A stretch of 64,000 nt of DNA, from the IMG/VR virus record IMGVR_UViG_3300037882_002341, positions 1 to 64,000 of that record; one strand, 5' to 3'. Within the stretch, counting starts at the first letter, position 1. The number at the start of each line of letters is the position of its first letter. The translations under genes were made by a program, and so were the position numbers. Positions 42,310-51,991 of the stretch are shown piece by piece. The DNA is from a virus. The notes under the pieces are model-generated. The model saw only the letters and a program-made list of their open reading frames with translations, did not search any database and had not been told where the DNA came from.

Positions 42310-44466
42310 ATGAGTCTTTCCGGGACACTTAAATCCTTTCTAGAAGAAAGCTTTCCAAAGAAGCCCGAACCACCTCGCGTTAGAGCGGAGGCCAGGTCTC
42401 CTATCATCTTGGCTCCGGACTTCCGCTTAACAGCCCCTGGCGCCAGAGCGCCAGAATCTATTGAGGAAGCTGTTAAAGAAAAGGGTAGAGCCCCCTTATC
42501 GGTACTCACATTCCAAAGAGGCAACCTACAACCAAGAGGTAATCCCGGTGATGGTCAAGGCCTCATGTATGAAGAGTCTCATTACGATCTGGTAGAGCTC
42601 GCCAGGGCACGAGACACCGAGTCTCTTATAAATACCTCGTGTGAAAGACACGTAGAGACAGCGCTACAACAAGGATTCCATTGGCAAGGCTCAAATGAAG
42701 AGATCGTTAATTATGTAAAAGAACGCACACTGCAGATAAGCGTTATTTCAAGAATAACCCTGCGCAAGATTCTCGAACAGATCCTTGATCAATTAGCGAC
42801 ATATGGTACGGCTTTTATGGTTGTTCGCAGAGATAAAGAAAGATCCTCTGGCAGAGCAATAAGAATGTTCGGTAGAGATCTAGAGCCTATCTCTTCTTGG
42901 TCTGTCCCAGATACCTCAACCATGAAAATGGCCGAGAATAAAAGCGGTAATATTATTGGTTGGAAACAAGAGATAAGAGAATCCGGCATCCTTTCTGGTG
43001 GTACATCGAAGACAAAATTCTATTTTCCACAAGATGTTTTTCTCTTCACAAGACACAAACAGCCCGGTCGTGTATTTGGAAGATCTATGTATCTGGCATC
43101 TTTAGATGATGCAATTATGCTTAGATCTCTTGAAGACTTGGTCTACATAATATCTCAAAAACACGCCTTCCCTATATTTCAATATATCGTAGGAACTCCA
43201 GAAAGACCAGCCACAGATGTTACTCTGCCAAATGGTCAGCTCATTTCTGAGGTTGAGCTTGCCCAGGCGGTGGTAGAGAACATGCCTGTTGAAGGTGGCT
43301 TCGTTACACCTGAGCGTCATGAGATCAAATTGATTGGCACCGAGGGTAAGGTTCTTGACCTCACCTCGTACATTGAACACTTTCGCCAACGCGTACAAGA
43401 CTCCACAAGAATGTCCAATGCGGCCCTGGGTACGGGAAAGGGCGAGCAGTCCAAGTCTACAGCGCAGTCTCAAATACAAAATCTTGTTGATTCATCCAAG
43501 TATCTCCAGGATGTTGTTATTGACGGCATGTCGTGGTTTGTCATGATGATAATTGCCGAAGGTGGCTTCGAGATAAACGAAGAAAACGAAGTGAAACTAG
43601 ACTTTAGTTCTCCGGACACGGAAGAGAACCGTGCCAGAGAGAATCATGTCACAGCCCAGCTGCAGGCTGATCTTGTTACCTTCAAAGAAGCCAGACACGC
43701 TCTTGGTAGGAAGGAGTTCTCAGAAGAGGAGAAGTCCGACACATTCTCTGAAAAGAATCACGCTAGAGATCTTAATCTTGCAAGAACAGCAGCCGCCGCT
43801 AAGGCTGCCAACTCCGCCAGCTCTAGTAGTTCTTCTTCGGCAAACTCCACACTGAGCACAACAAGACCCACTAACCAGAGTGGAACCAAAGCCACAAAAA
43901 CAAAAGTTCGTAAGAACGACTATCTATCCGAGATAGAAAAATTGTGGACAGATGCAAAAAATGCATCTCTTAAACATGAACCAATTAAGACAGAAAAATA
44001 CCTGGGGTACAACAGGATAACCTCTGAGGCCATTGATAAGATGGGAGAGCTGGCCAAGAAATTCTTGGGGACCGGCATAGAAGAGGGCATTGCCGAAGCA
44101 AGAATAAAGAGTAAGAATGGATATGCTTTTGTTACCCTAAACCAGAGAAAAGCTATATTCCACGCTTGCAGACAAGCATTCAAAAAGCACATGTCAGATA
44201 CTGTTGGTACGGGATTTAAAGACGGTAATAAAGTATGGATTAATGCCGCATTTACATCTGGTAAAAGGAAGCTGGATGAGATAGCAGAGTCTCAAATAGG
44301 ATTTGTTTTCAGAGCGGGATTAATAGCAGCCCTGAGTAATACGGGTATAGATAAAATCAAAGTCACCGACAATCAAACAGGTCAATCTGTTATAATTGAT
44401 TGCTTAGACTACTCTAGCAGTATTGTTCAACTTATGTCAGAAGAACACACTATCGAGGTAGCGTAA
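42310..44466 (+). CDS. portal protein
   Basis: 718 residues. Portal-like core: YDLVELARARDTESLINTSC, ILDQLATYGTAFMVVRRDKE, FPQDVFLFTRHKQPGRVFGR, YIISQKHAFPIFQYIVGTPE, then RVQDSTRMSNAALGTGKGEQ. After residue ~485 comes a Ser/Ala/Thr linker and a ~220-residue helical C-terminal domain that may be a head-core extension. Position between terminase and protease is classical. It forms the DNA-entry ring. Confidence 0.85.
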   Translation: MSLSGTLKSFLEESFPKKPEPPRVRAEARSPIILAPDFRLTAPGARAPESIEEAVKEKGRAPLSVLTFQRGNLQPRGNPGDGQGLMYEESHYDLVELARARDTESLINTSCERHVETALQQGFHWQGSNEEIVNYVKERTLQISVISRITLRKILEQILDQLATYGTAFMVVRRDKERSSGRAIRMFGRDLEPISSWSVPDTSTMKMAENKSGNIIGWKQEIRESGILSGGTSKTKFYFPQDVFLFTRHKQPGRVFGRSMYLASLDDAIMLRSLEDLVYIISQKHAFPIFQYIVGTPERPATDVTLPNGQLISEVELAQAVVENMPVEGGFVTPERHEIKLIGTEGKVLDLTSYIEHFRQRVQDSTRMSNAALGTGKGEQSKSTAQSQIQNLVDSSKYLQDVVIDGMSWFVMMIIAEGGFEINEENEVKLDFSSPDTEENRARENHVTAQLQADLVTFKEARHALGRKEFSEEEKSDTFSEKNHARDLNLARTAAAAKAANSASSSSSSSANSTLSTTRPTNQSGTKATKTKVRKNDYLSEIEKLWTDAKNASLKHEPIKTEKYLGYNRITSEAIDKMGELAKKFLGTGIEEGIAEARIKSKNGYAFVTLNQRKAIFHACRQAFKKHMSDTVGTGFKDGNKVWINAAFTSGKRKLDEIAESQIGFVFRAGLIAALSNTGIDKIKVTDNQTGQSVIIDCLDYSSSIVQLMSEEHTIEVA

Positions 44467-46493
44467 TGAGATTGTCCTGGTGTGATACTACTACATTCAA
44501 ACCTATTATATCGGATTCGGGGCGTTCTTTCCTCGATGATGCTATAAAGTCGATAGACAACAAGGTATTCCTCGAGACCAAGATCAGAGCCACACATTCT
44601 GGCCATCTTATAACAGGTCGTTGCTATACCGGTTGGGGTATGCGAGGTGGTTGTCCAACCTGGTTTGACATGATAAATGGTGGCAAAGCTGGCTTCAATA
44701 AGCCAGTATTGATAGATCATGACCTTAGCAGCGAACCCCTTGGTCGAGTTGTTTATGCCGAGTTTACTCAATTAAAGACAGGTCAAGATTGGTTAAGCGA
44801 CTGGAAAAATCCAGAAGAGGGTCCCGGTAAAATGGGTAGTGGTTATATAACAACCACCTCACACATTTTCAATCCCGAGGCAATGGTCATGATCGCAGAC
44901 GGTCGCTACTCGACCGTCTCTACTCGTCAAGAAGCCAAGGATGCCTGGTGTAGTGTATGTGGTACCCAATTCGAAGATGGATGCGAGCATGAAATTGAAT
45001 CTGTATACGATGGAGTTCCCTGTTACGCAGTAACAGGGCTTCTTGACTATATAGAACAATCTTTTGTAAATTCACCCCGTCAACCCAATGCCAAAGTGAT
45101 GTCTTTCAAACAAATGAAGGATGCTCTTATGGACAAGGACGTTAACGGTACTGTCCTTGTTGGAGATTGCAGATACGAAGGGGCCGTTGATTCTTGGACA
45201 GCTCTAAAAAGTCTTGAGGACCTTGGTATAACCATTAATCTAGCGGACACCACCTTGCCATCGATTGGCACTGTTACAGGAAAGACTCAGGTATCTATGA
45301 CTAATAAAAAGAAAGAAGTTATTCTTGATGGTTTTGATAAGGCCAAAGCAGAGGCAGAAGCCCAACCCGATACGATAATCGAGGATAATTTTTATTTCAT
45401 CTTTGCCAATCTGTGTCGTTTCTGGAAAGACTCTCTTGATCTTAAAGAACCACTCACAGATAGTTCGTATGTTATGGGTATAACAGACAAGTCTTCTGGT
45501 CACGCTCACGTATTTGACTCATTCCTTGATACCAAGAATAAAGTGTTTCGCGGCAATACCTATGGTTCGGGACAGGGGAAGACAACCGAATCCCATGGCC
45601 ACGCTATATGGTTAGAGGGTATTGATCTCAATCAAGAGATTAAGGGCGAGACCAGAAGTGCAAGTGCGGGACCAGATCATACACATACTTTCGTTGCAAC
45701 AATGTGCGACGCCAAGAAATTGCATGGTACACTTATATCTGATGTTGATACTATTCAGAAGGCCATCAAGGCTCTTGATGACAGGGTTAACAAGGACACC
45801 CTACAATCGGGAGACAAAGATAGACTTCTAGATGGTAAAAACACCAAGATAGTTTGGGATGATGTTCATTTTACTGCTGCAATGCGTTTAATGGGACGTC
45901 TCAGTCTAACCAAGCGACAAGAGGTTGTGGAAGATCTTATAGCCACAGGCTTCTTAAAGACAGACGAAGAGGAACCTAATATGGAAAAATCGACTGTAGA
46001 TAAGCTCCTGGTTGATCTGCTTGCAGATAAGACCAAGCTTACTGCGCAGCTTGCAGATGCCATTCAGCTTGCAGACTCAAAAGAGGCTGAAAGACAGAAG
46101 CTACTCGATGAGAATGTCGGTCTAAAGACCTCCATTCTTAACACCAAGGCAACCCTCATCGTAAATGCCAGAGTCAAATTGTCTGGTGAGCCACTTGAAG
46201 ATGCTGCTCGTAAGACCACCATCCAAGAACTCGCCACGAAAGACGAAACGACTCTTGACACAATGCTTGACACTGAGGTAATCGCCAATATCCGCAAGGA
46301 ATATGTTGCACCGGTTGTAGAGACCGTTGTGGCAGACAATAGTAAAAAGGAACTAATCACAGGAGAATCAGCTCCCCCATTCAATGACTCTGATAATAGT
46401 AAGACTGGTGCAGTAACTCCTCCCAGTCCGCCAAAAAGCTTTGCCTCTCTCGACAAGAGAATAACCCAAAAAGCTACTCGCCAGAGAGCTTAA
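44466..46493 (+). CDS. prohead protease fused to scaffold-like region, with His-rich domain
   Basis: 675 residues. N-terminal domain: PVLIDHDLSSEPLGRVVYAE (His in LIDHD) and later GRYSTVSTRQEA (Ser), as in U35-type prohead proteases; then CSVCGTQFEDGCEHE, a Cys/His site absent from most family members. Residues ~335-400 carry HAH, HGH and HTH motifs spaced about 28-30 apart, a likely metal domain. Residues ~500-600 are a coiled coil (LADKTKLTAQLADAIQLADS) typical of scaffolds. One polypeptide thus combines protease and scaffold. An internal ATG (45981, MEKSTVDKLL) could yield scaffold alone. TAATG overlap with portal. Confidence 0.75.
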   Translation: MRLSWCDTTTFKPIISDSGRSFLDDAIKSIDNKVFLETKIRATHSGHLITGRCYTGWGMRGGCPTWFDMINGGKAGFNKPVLIDHDLSSEPLGRVVYAEFTQLKTGQDWLSDWKNPEEGPGKMGSGYITTTSHIFNPEAMVMIADGRYSTVSTRQEAKDAWCSVCGTQFEDGCEHEIESVYDGVPCYAVTGLLDYIEQSFVNSPRQPNAKVMSFKQMKDALMDKDVNGTVLVGDCRYEGAVDSWTALKSLEDLGITINLADTTLPSIGTVTGKTQVSMTNKKKEVILDGFDKAKAEAEAQPDTIIEDNFYFIFANLCRFWKDSLDLKEPLTDSSYVMGITDKSSGHAHVFDSFLDTKNKVFRGNTYGSGQGKTTESHGHAIWLEGIDLNQEIKGETRSASAGPDHTHTFVATMCDAKKLHGTLISDVDTIQKAIKALDDRVNKDTLQSGDKDRLLDGKNTKIVWDDVHFTAAMRLMGRLSLTKRQEVVEDLIATGFLKTDEEEPNMEKSTVDKLLVDLLADKTKLTAQLADAIQLADSKEAERQKLLDENVGLKTSILNTKATLIVNARVKLSGEPLEDAARKTTIQELATKDETTLDTMLDTEVIANIRKEYVAPVVETVVADNSKKELITGESAPPFNDSDNSKTGAVTPPSPPKSFASLDKRITQKATRQRA

Positions 46494-46513
46494 GAACTTT
46501 ACGGAGATAAAAT

Positions 46514-47479
46514 ATGGTTGACTTCCGCACGCCACGTGGCTACCAGAAGGTTGACTGGCCTTTCCAGACCAGATTCACTGACGGTACGACTCCTTCGTAC
46601 TTTGTCAAACCGGCTATATTCTTGCCGGTCTGGGCTGTAGACAAGGTTCAGGATGACCCCGTGGTAATCCCACCTGGTACTTTCATTGGCCGTCTCAATG
46701 CTACAGATCATTCTGACCTGTACGCACTTGACCCTGCATTCGTGGGTAATGATGACCTAGCACCAGCTAGTCCTATTGCCTACATAATCACATATGGTTC
46801 AAATGACCTTGCTGATGCAGTTGACACAGGTTCTGGTACACCAGACATCGATGTTGACTCAACAACCTACGTAGCGGCAGCAGGAGATGCCACGGAGACG
46901 GTTAACCCCGTTAAGCCTTGTGGTATGGCCTTCAGACCTTACTATGCGGGTTGGATCAAGTCACGTTATGAGAACTACGACCCTCACCTTCTACAGACCT
47001 GGATCTCGGGTAATCACATTGTCCGAATCCCTGCTATGACCGCCGGAGAATTCGACGTTCAGCCAGGCGATCTGGTACAGCTGAACGATGGTGCAGGTCA
47101 AAAGTGGAACCCTGGTGCACTTCTAACCAGTCTACCGGGACGTGTCGAACCATACGATGGCACATACAACGTTGAATTCATAGTTGGACGTTGTGTTAAC
47201 AAGCATCGTATCGCACGTCAGGCCGCTTATTCCTCTGGTCAAAAGCTTCTAACAGCCATAGGAACAGCAGCTCCTCGTACCCTTACCAATATCAACACAA
47301 CAACCACCTATCTATGGCCAACAGGCGAGAACTATCAGGTTCAGTCTAAGGTAGAAGGTGTTCCCGGCATGCAGTTGTCTGCAACATCGGCAACGCTAGG
47401 TCGTCCATCTGAATTGCTCTGGGCTATGCCAGACACGAATGGCGATTACTGGGCTTTGGACATCCTTCTCAGGGTCTAA
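46514..47479 (+). CDS. candidate capsid decoration protein (321 aa)
   Basis: Lies between protease and major capsid. Beta-rich and hydrophilic: AIFLPVWAVDKVQDDPVVIP, YIITYGSNDLADAVDTGSG, GEFDVQPGDLVQLNDGAG, GRCVNKHRIARQAAYSSG. Codons are highly expressed-like, with a GGAGA Shine-Dalgarno. Head decoration proteins usually sit here, but no specific family is recognised. Confidence 0.55.
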   Translation: MVDFRTPRGYQKVDWPFQTRFTDGTTPSYFVKPAIFLPVWAVDKVQDDPVVIPPGTFIGRLNATDHSDLYALDPAFVGNDDLAPASPIAYIITYGSNDLADAVDTGSGTPDIDVDSTTYVAAAGDATETVNPVKPCGMAFRPYYAGWIKSRYENYDPHLLQTWISGNHIVRIPAMTAGEFDVQPGDLVQLNDGAGQKWNPGALLTSLPGRVEPYDGTYNVEFIVGRCVNKHRIARQAAYSSGQKLLTAIGTAAPRTLTNINTTTTYLWPTGENYQVQSKVEGVPGMQLSATSATLGRPSELLWAMPDTNGDYWALDILLRV

Positions 47480-47506
47480 CCCAGAAAGATATAGGAGCAA
47501 TTAAAC

Positions 47507-48922
47507 ATGGATAAGAACAAAACCTTTGTTGACGAAGCCCTTGTATCAGAGGTATTCGCCAGCGAAAAGAAAGAACAGGCAATGGCTTTGTTCGATGGTG
47601 TGGGTGATAGTGTAACAGCTATCGCTACCGAAGCTGTCGATAGAGCTATGATAGATAATGGAATCTTCCGCCGTGCGGTTCCAGCTAATAAGGGAACTCG
47701 TCTTGTCAGAGAGCTTAAGTCGATCTTTGACAACAACGGTATTGATCCTCGTACTGGAGAGAAGTGGTCGATCGCCGATTTCCAGAACGTAGACAAAGAA
47801 CTCTTTGATGCAATTAAGACCAACAAGGCAAACCCAAGAGACTATGCTGACCTTCAGATGTCTGGAGATCAACCTCTTCTTATGCCACGTGTGGTCTCTC
47901 AGACCGTCAGAGAGGCTCTTGAGCCAGCTCTACTTCTAACTCCTCTTCTTCAGAGAATTAACTTCAGCAACGGAACAACCATTACGTTCCCTGCAATTTC
48001 TTCGATGATGGCTGGGGATCTAAGAATCGCAGAGCGTGGTGAGTATCCAGAGGGCAAGCTACAGTTCGCAGGACAGATCACTGCATCGATTGGTAAGCAT
48101 GGTATCAAGGTCTCCATGACCGAAGAGGCCATCAAGTACTCAATCATGGATATCTGGGCCATGAACTTGCGTGCCGCTGGACGCGCTCTTGCTAAGCACA
48201 AGGAACAACAGGTTGTTGATCAGATCTTTGGTCAGGGCCAAATCTACTTTGACAACAGCACCATCTCTGGTCGTAAGACCACAGGCCGCGATATGACAGG
48301 TGCCTTCAATGGTACCTTCACACAGGACGACCTGTTTGAGATGTGGGCTGACCTGGTCAAGGACGGCTTCGTTCCAGACACCATTATGATGCATCCTTTC
48401 GCGTGGCCTATCTTCGCACGCGATCCAGTTCTACGTAACCTTGCGTACATCAATGGTGGCGGACCTGTAATCAGCAATGGTTACCAGGGTAAGCCAGGCA
48501 GTGCTCCTTCTCAGTGGGATCTCGGTGGTCTTAACCAGCAGAGGAATCTGACAGAGCCAGCCAACCAGGCTACTACTTTCAGCCCTGTGCCAGGTACTTT
48601 CCCATTCGGCCAGATCCGTATGATCATCACTCCTTTCGTTAACTATGACACCACATCTAACTTCACGGATATCTGGATCTTCGATAGCCGCGATCTAGGT
48701 GTGATGGTTGTGGACGAGGACGTAATGACAGAAGAGTGGAAGGATCCAGAGCACGATATACGTAGCATTAAGCTGCGTGAACGTTATGCTCTCGCCAATG
48801 CCAACAACGGCAGAAGCATCCGTAGAGCTAAGAACGTTGTTGTTACTAAGTCTTACGACTTCAGTCTCAGCACCCTATCTGCTCAGATAACACTTGACAC
48901 ATCAGAAATCATAATTAGCTAA
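47507..48922 (+). CDS. major capsid protein (HK97 fold)
   Basis: 471 residues. N-terminal ~80 residues are helical (a possible delta domain for the protease). Core landmarks: LMPRVVSQTVREALEPALLL, TTITFPAISSMMAGDLRIAE, GEYPEGKLQFAGQITASIGK with the E-loop strand, VSMTEEAIKYSIMDIWAMNL helix, DTIMMHPFAWPIFARDPVLR, and FTDIWIFDSRDLGVMVVDED. Codons strongly optimised and AGGAG upstream, fitting the most abundant virion protein. A 9-bp hairpin follows. Confidence 0.88.
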   Translation: MDKNKTFVDEALVSEVFASEKKEQAMALFDGVGDSVTAIATEAVDRAMIDNGIFRRAVPANKGTRLVRELKSIFDNNGIDPRTGEKWSIADFQNVDKELFDAIKTNKANPRDYADLQMSGDQPLLMPRVVSQTVREALEPALLLTPLLQRINFSNGTTITFPAISSMMAGDLRIAERGEYPEGKLQFAGQITASIGKHGIKVSMTEEAIKYSIMDIWAMNLRAAGRALAKHKEQQVVDQIFGQGQIYFDNSTISGRKTTGRDMTGAFNGTFTQDDLFEMWADLVKDGFVPDTIMMHPFAWPIFARDPVLRNLAYINGGGPVISNGYQGKPGSAPSQWDLGGLNQQRNLTEPANQATTFSPVPGTFPFGQIRMIITPFVNYDTTSNFTDIWIFDSRDLGVMVVDEDVMTEEWKDPEHDIRSIKLRERYALANANNGRSIRRAKNVVVTKSYDFSLSTLSAQITLDTSEIIIS

Positions 48923-48951
48923 ACTAATTAGAATAATCTGTTGTTGACGAC

Positions 48952-48992
48952 AGGGCCATGTTTAGGATAGACTAATATCCTGGCGTGGCCCT
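48952..48992 (+). terminator. stem-loop after the major capsid gene
   Basis: AGGGCCATG (48952-48960) pairs with CGTGGCCCT (48984-48992), enclosing GGATA/TATCC. Followed by AACCCTTTAA, a weak U-tract. Probably partial termination or RNA processing that lowers downstream expression. Confidence 0.55.
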
Positions 48993-49016
48993 AACCCTTT
49001 AATCCAGGAGATTAAA

Positions 49017-49667
49017 ATGAATCCAAGCCTTGTAGGTAGGTCTTTGAACAGCACACTTGATATCTCAGACACCTTTAATCCTAATCTGCTTCGTGGGAAG
49101 ATGGTTTCACTGAACCTTAAGTCATGTAAATGGTTTCTTCCACCATCCCAAGATCCCCGTCTAAGCCTTAACACAGAAGAGCCCTCTGTTAAAATCCCAG
49201 AGACTGCTTCTCCAGCCGATCTCGAATGCATCTATCTAAAGATGAAAGCAGGACATATTGTCCTGGGAGCTATCCCCGTCCCCGAGCATACCAAGGTCCA
49301 AGACGTGCTCCAGGCCCACTTAAACATGGTCAAGCAACAGTTCCCTGAACCGGTTGTGCTCGATCATATTAAGGCCATTGTTGGTGGAGTAAATCTCGAT
49401 GGAGGTTATAGTAAGATCGAGATACTTGAGGCCCTATTGGAAGCCGAGGAAGTTAACCCTGTAACACGCAAGGGTGGCAGAAATAGGCCGAAGGTCATAA
49501 ATCTTATTAGAGAGGCTATAACATACGTAGAAGAAGTCTATGGTGGCCACTCCAGAGTTAAGAGAGAAGACTTTGTACCATCAAACGATGGCTCCTCTCT
49601 GCGTGAATATCCCTCCGCAAAAGTCACAGGGCCCAAAGCAAGATCTTTCCTTGGCTTAAAAGAATAA
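49017..49667 (+). CDS. hypothetical head/neck protein (216 aa)
   Basis: MNPSLVGRSLNSTLDISDTF with CAGGAGA upstream. Segments RGKMVSLNLKSCKWFLPPSQ, KAGHIVLGAIPVPEHTKVQD, GGYSKIEILEALLEAEEVNP, EYPSAKVTGPKARSFLGLK. Position right after the capsid gene suggests a head-completion protein, but the sequence is not recognisable. Confidence 0.6.
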   Translation: MNPSLVGRSLNSTLDISDTFNPNLLRGKMVSLNLKSCKWFLPPSQDPRLSLNTEEPSVKIPETASPADLECIYLKMKAGHIVLGAIPVPEHTKVQDVLQAHLNMVKQQFPEPVVLDHIKAIVGGVNLDGGYSKIEILEALLEAEEVNPVTRKGGRNRPKVINLIREAITYVEEVYGGHSRVKREDFVPSNDGSSLREYPSAKVTGPKARSFLGLKE

Positions 49668-49690
49668 TCTTAAGCCAGACAAGGTAGTCC

Positions 49691-51109
49691 ATGGGTGTTC
49701 CAACCATTGCATCCACCAGTCCATCGACTGGTGAGAACAGTGTTTACAAGAACAAGACTCTTACAGTAACGTTCTCAGAAACGTTACTGTCTTCTACGGT
49801 TAATGCGTCCACATTTATTCTTAAGAATCTGGACTCTAATCAAATTGTTCCCGTAGATGTCACGTTACTAGCGGGCAGCCTATCTGTCGCAGTAACACCT
49901 ATTCGACACCTTATAGGATCAACCTCCTATAGATTAACAATTGTGGGTGCCAACACTGCGGTTGGCACCCCTGTAAAGTCAGCTACCTCTGATAGCCTTG
50001 CGACCACTCTACTAATAACATTCAGTACTGGAGATGAGATTGAGGTTGTCGCGCCTCAAAAGACAGAAATAGAGAAAGTCCAAGAAGGTGAAATAACCCT
50101 TCCAGAGAACTGGAATATTACAGTAGAGACCAGTTCGCTCGAGATTGTCGCCACAGATCCTGTTAATAGAGACTATGGAGTAGACCCAGGGCTAACAGAG
50201 ATATCTGTTCTGTTTAGTGATGATCTATCTACCTCGTCTATTACAGACGAAACCTTCGTAGTGTCTATCGAACCATACTACGAAGAAGACGAACCGTACT
50301 TTGCGTATCCAGACACATCAGACGGATCCATGAACTTTAAGTGGCAAGAACCAACAGATACCTCTGATGTGCCACTGGATTTCTCAGATCTTACTGGAAC
50401 ACTTTCTTCTTCTGGAAAGGTAGCTGTCTGGACAGTAGACCCAGACAGAGACTTCCCAAGAAACACCAAAGTAAGATTAACCCTAACAACAGGTATAGAA
50501 TCTGTTGGTGGCATAGCGTTAAGCGGTAACTATGAAGTGGTCTTCTATATTAAGCAATTTCCAAATGTAGTATCTGTTGATCGCATTAAAGATGAGTTTT
50601 ATCCCTACAAACTCGCGGCGTGGACCGACGATATGATAGGTAAGACGATATATAAAAACACACTAGATGCACTCAACATAATGCGATATGTCTATGATTT
50701 CAGAGAAAGAAATCGCATCCTATCTGAATATGTAGTGGCCTCAACAATCGTGGATGTTTTTAAGGGTCTTCGTATAGAAGAGGATCTCCTTGCTGGTCAG
50801 TTCAAGAAACTAGGAGATCTAGTTGTAAGATACGACGTAGGTATGTCTGGGTCTCTACCTCCTAAAATGAAAGAGGCTATGAAGAAAGTAGAGGAACTCA
50901 AAGACATGTTAAGGGGTCGTTGGACCAAGGCGTCTATATCAACAGTTAAAGGAAGAGAACACCCAGAGCAAAAAACGATATGGAGAACAAGGCTTTGGCA
51001 TCAAGATCTTGAATTTGCACTGGAAGGATATTACGCCGGATCTCAAGTGTCAGGAAACGACAGAAACCAAAGGGCAACAAAGGTCCCAGGGGCCTTAGAC
51101 AGGTGGTAA
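49691..51109 (+). CDS. protein with two Big_5-type Ig-like domains (472 aa)
   Basis: Domain 1 (residues ~1-120) has IASTSPSTGENSVYKNKTLT, VTFSETLLSSTVNASTFILK and the closing RLTIVGANT strand. Domain 2 (~150-290) repeats ATDPVNRDYGVDPGLTEISV, LFSDDLSTSSITDETFVV and RLTLTTGIESVGGIALSG. These are bacterial Ig-like domain 5 (SbsA-type) patterns. The C-terminal ~180 residues are helical. In phages such domains decorate heads or tails and bind cell surfaces weakly. Expected on the virion exterior. Confidence 0.8.
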   Translation: MGVPTIASTSPSTGENSVYKNKTLTVTFSETLLSSTVNASTFILKNLDSNQIVPVDVTLLAGSLSVAVTPIRHLIGSTSYRLTIVGANTAVGTPVKSATSDSLATTLLITFSTGDEIEVVAPQKTEIEKVQEGEITLPENWNITVETSSLEIVATDPVNRDYGVDPGLTEISVLFSDDLSTSSITDETFVVSIEPYYEEDEPYFAYPDTSDGSMNFKWQEPTDTSDVPLDFSDLTGTLSSSGKVAVWTVDPDRDFPRNTKVRLTLTTGIESVGGIALSGNYEVVFYIKQFPNVVSVDRIKDEFYPYKLAAWTDDMIGKTIYKNTLDALNIMRYVYDFRERNRILSEYVVASTIVDVFKGLRIEEDLLAGQFKKLGDLVVRYDVGMSGSLPPKMKEAMKKVEELKDMLRGRWTKASISTVKGREHPEQKTIWRTRLWHQDLEFALEGYYAGSQVSGNDRNQRATKVPGALDRW

Positions 51110-51111
51110 CC

Positions 51112-51537
51112 ATGAAGAGACTCGTTTTAATAATAGCTATCCTTTTTTGCACCGGCTGCGCAACAAATGTTGGTCGTGCATTAAGTAGTGCCTTTCGGGG
51201 TACGCCAGAAGAGGTTGTAGCTGCGGTGCAATTTGTCGATCAGAAAATGGGCAGAGAGCTTCGTGAGAAGTACGACGCCGTAGAATCGTCAGATGTAACC
51301 AATCCGGATGGGTCTATTAACCATACCGCAGCCGAAAATAGATTTCGTGACATGGCCGACTACAACGCTGAGATAGAAAAATGGGAAGAGCTATCCCAGG
51401 GACTGGCAGATTATCTTGGTGTGTCGTTAGACGAGCCAAGTGACGCCTCAGAGAAGAGAGCAGACAAGAGACGTAGAGAACTGTGGAGTGGCCTTCTAAA
51501 GGGCGCCAAAGAGGTTATAGAGGGTCTGGAGGAATAA
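51112..51537 (+). CDS. lipoprotein encoded within the structural operon (141 aa)
   Basis: MKRLVLIIAILFCTGCATNV: signal peptide with FCTGC lipobox; the upstream ATG is two codons earlier (51103) and overlaps the previous gene. The mature part is helical and charged (FVDQKMGRELREKYDAVESS, AENRFRDMADYNAEIEKWEE). Membrane-anchored, unusual between virion genes. Role unknown. Confidence 0.65.
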   Translation: MKRLVLIIAILFCTGCATNVGRALSSAFRGTPEEVVAAVQFVDQKMGRELREKYDAVESSDVTNPDGSINHTAAENRFRDMADYNAEIEKWEELSQGLADYLGVSLDEPSDASEKRADKRRRELWSGLLKGAKEVIEGLEE

Positions 51538-51538
51538 A

Positions 51539-51718
51539 ATGATGACTCCCACAGAAGTGGCATATCTCAAAGGACAAGCTATGCTTGTCGTTACCAATAA
51601 TCCCTCTGTAACACCCGAGACAATAGCAAATCATCTCGGTATAACTATTGACGTTGCAGAGATGCTAGTTAGACAACTAATAAAAGAGAAAAGACTCAAG
51701 ATGAATCCCAAGGTCTAA
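51539..51718 (+). CDS. small winged-helix-like protein (59 aa)
   Basis: MMTPTEVAYLKGQAMLVVTN, PSVTPETIANHLGITIDVAE, MLVRQLIKEKRLKMNPKV: helix, turn, helix (PETIANHLG-x6-EMLVRQL) and a C-terminal basic wing, as in MarR/IclR-type winged helices. GGAGG lies upstream. Probably a small regulator or DNA-binding protein. Confidence 0.6.
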   Translation: MMTPTEVAYLKGQAMLVVTNNPSVTPETIANHLGITIDVAEMLVRQLIKEKRLKMNPKV

Positions 51719-51727
51719 GGAGTTTAC

Positions 51728-51991
51728 ATGTCAAAGATTAAACCTGGTTTTGTGTGGGACGCTTTGGGCCGTCGCTGGAAACCAGTTGACTACATGAACA
51801 TGTCCTCAGATGAAATGCAAAGACGACGCGATGAAGCAGAGGACAGACTACTCGAGGTTGACTTTCAGGTCAGAGCCATATTGCCCGCAGCAGCTGCCCA
51901 GGCTCTATTGACAAAGGGATCCGAGGCCCTTATGGACACTCTGATTAAGCTAGCCAAGAAGGCGCCTGAGGCATTGCTTGGGGTTATATAA
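51728..51991 (+). CDS. hypothetical protein (87 aa)
   Basis: MSKIKPGFVWDALGRRWKPV, then an acidic helix (MQRRRDEAEDRLLEVDFQ) and an Ala-rich hydrophobic helix (AILPAAAAQALLTKGSEALM) ending KKAPEALLGVI. Probably a small virion or chaperone protein. Unknown. Confidence 0.6.
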   Translation: MSKIKPGFVWDALGRRWKPVDYMNMSSDEMQRRRDEAEDRLLEVDFQVRAILPAAAAQALLTKGSEALMDTLIKLAKKAPEALLGVI

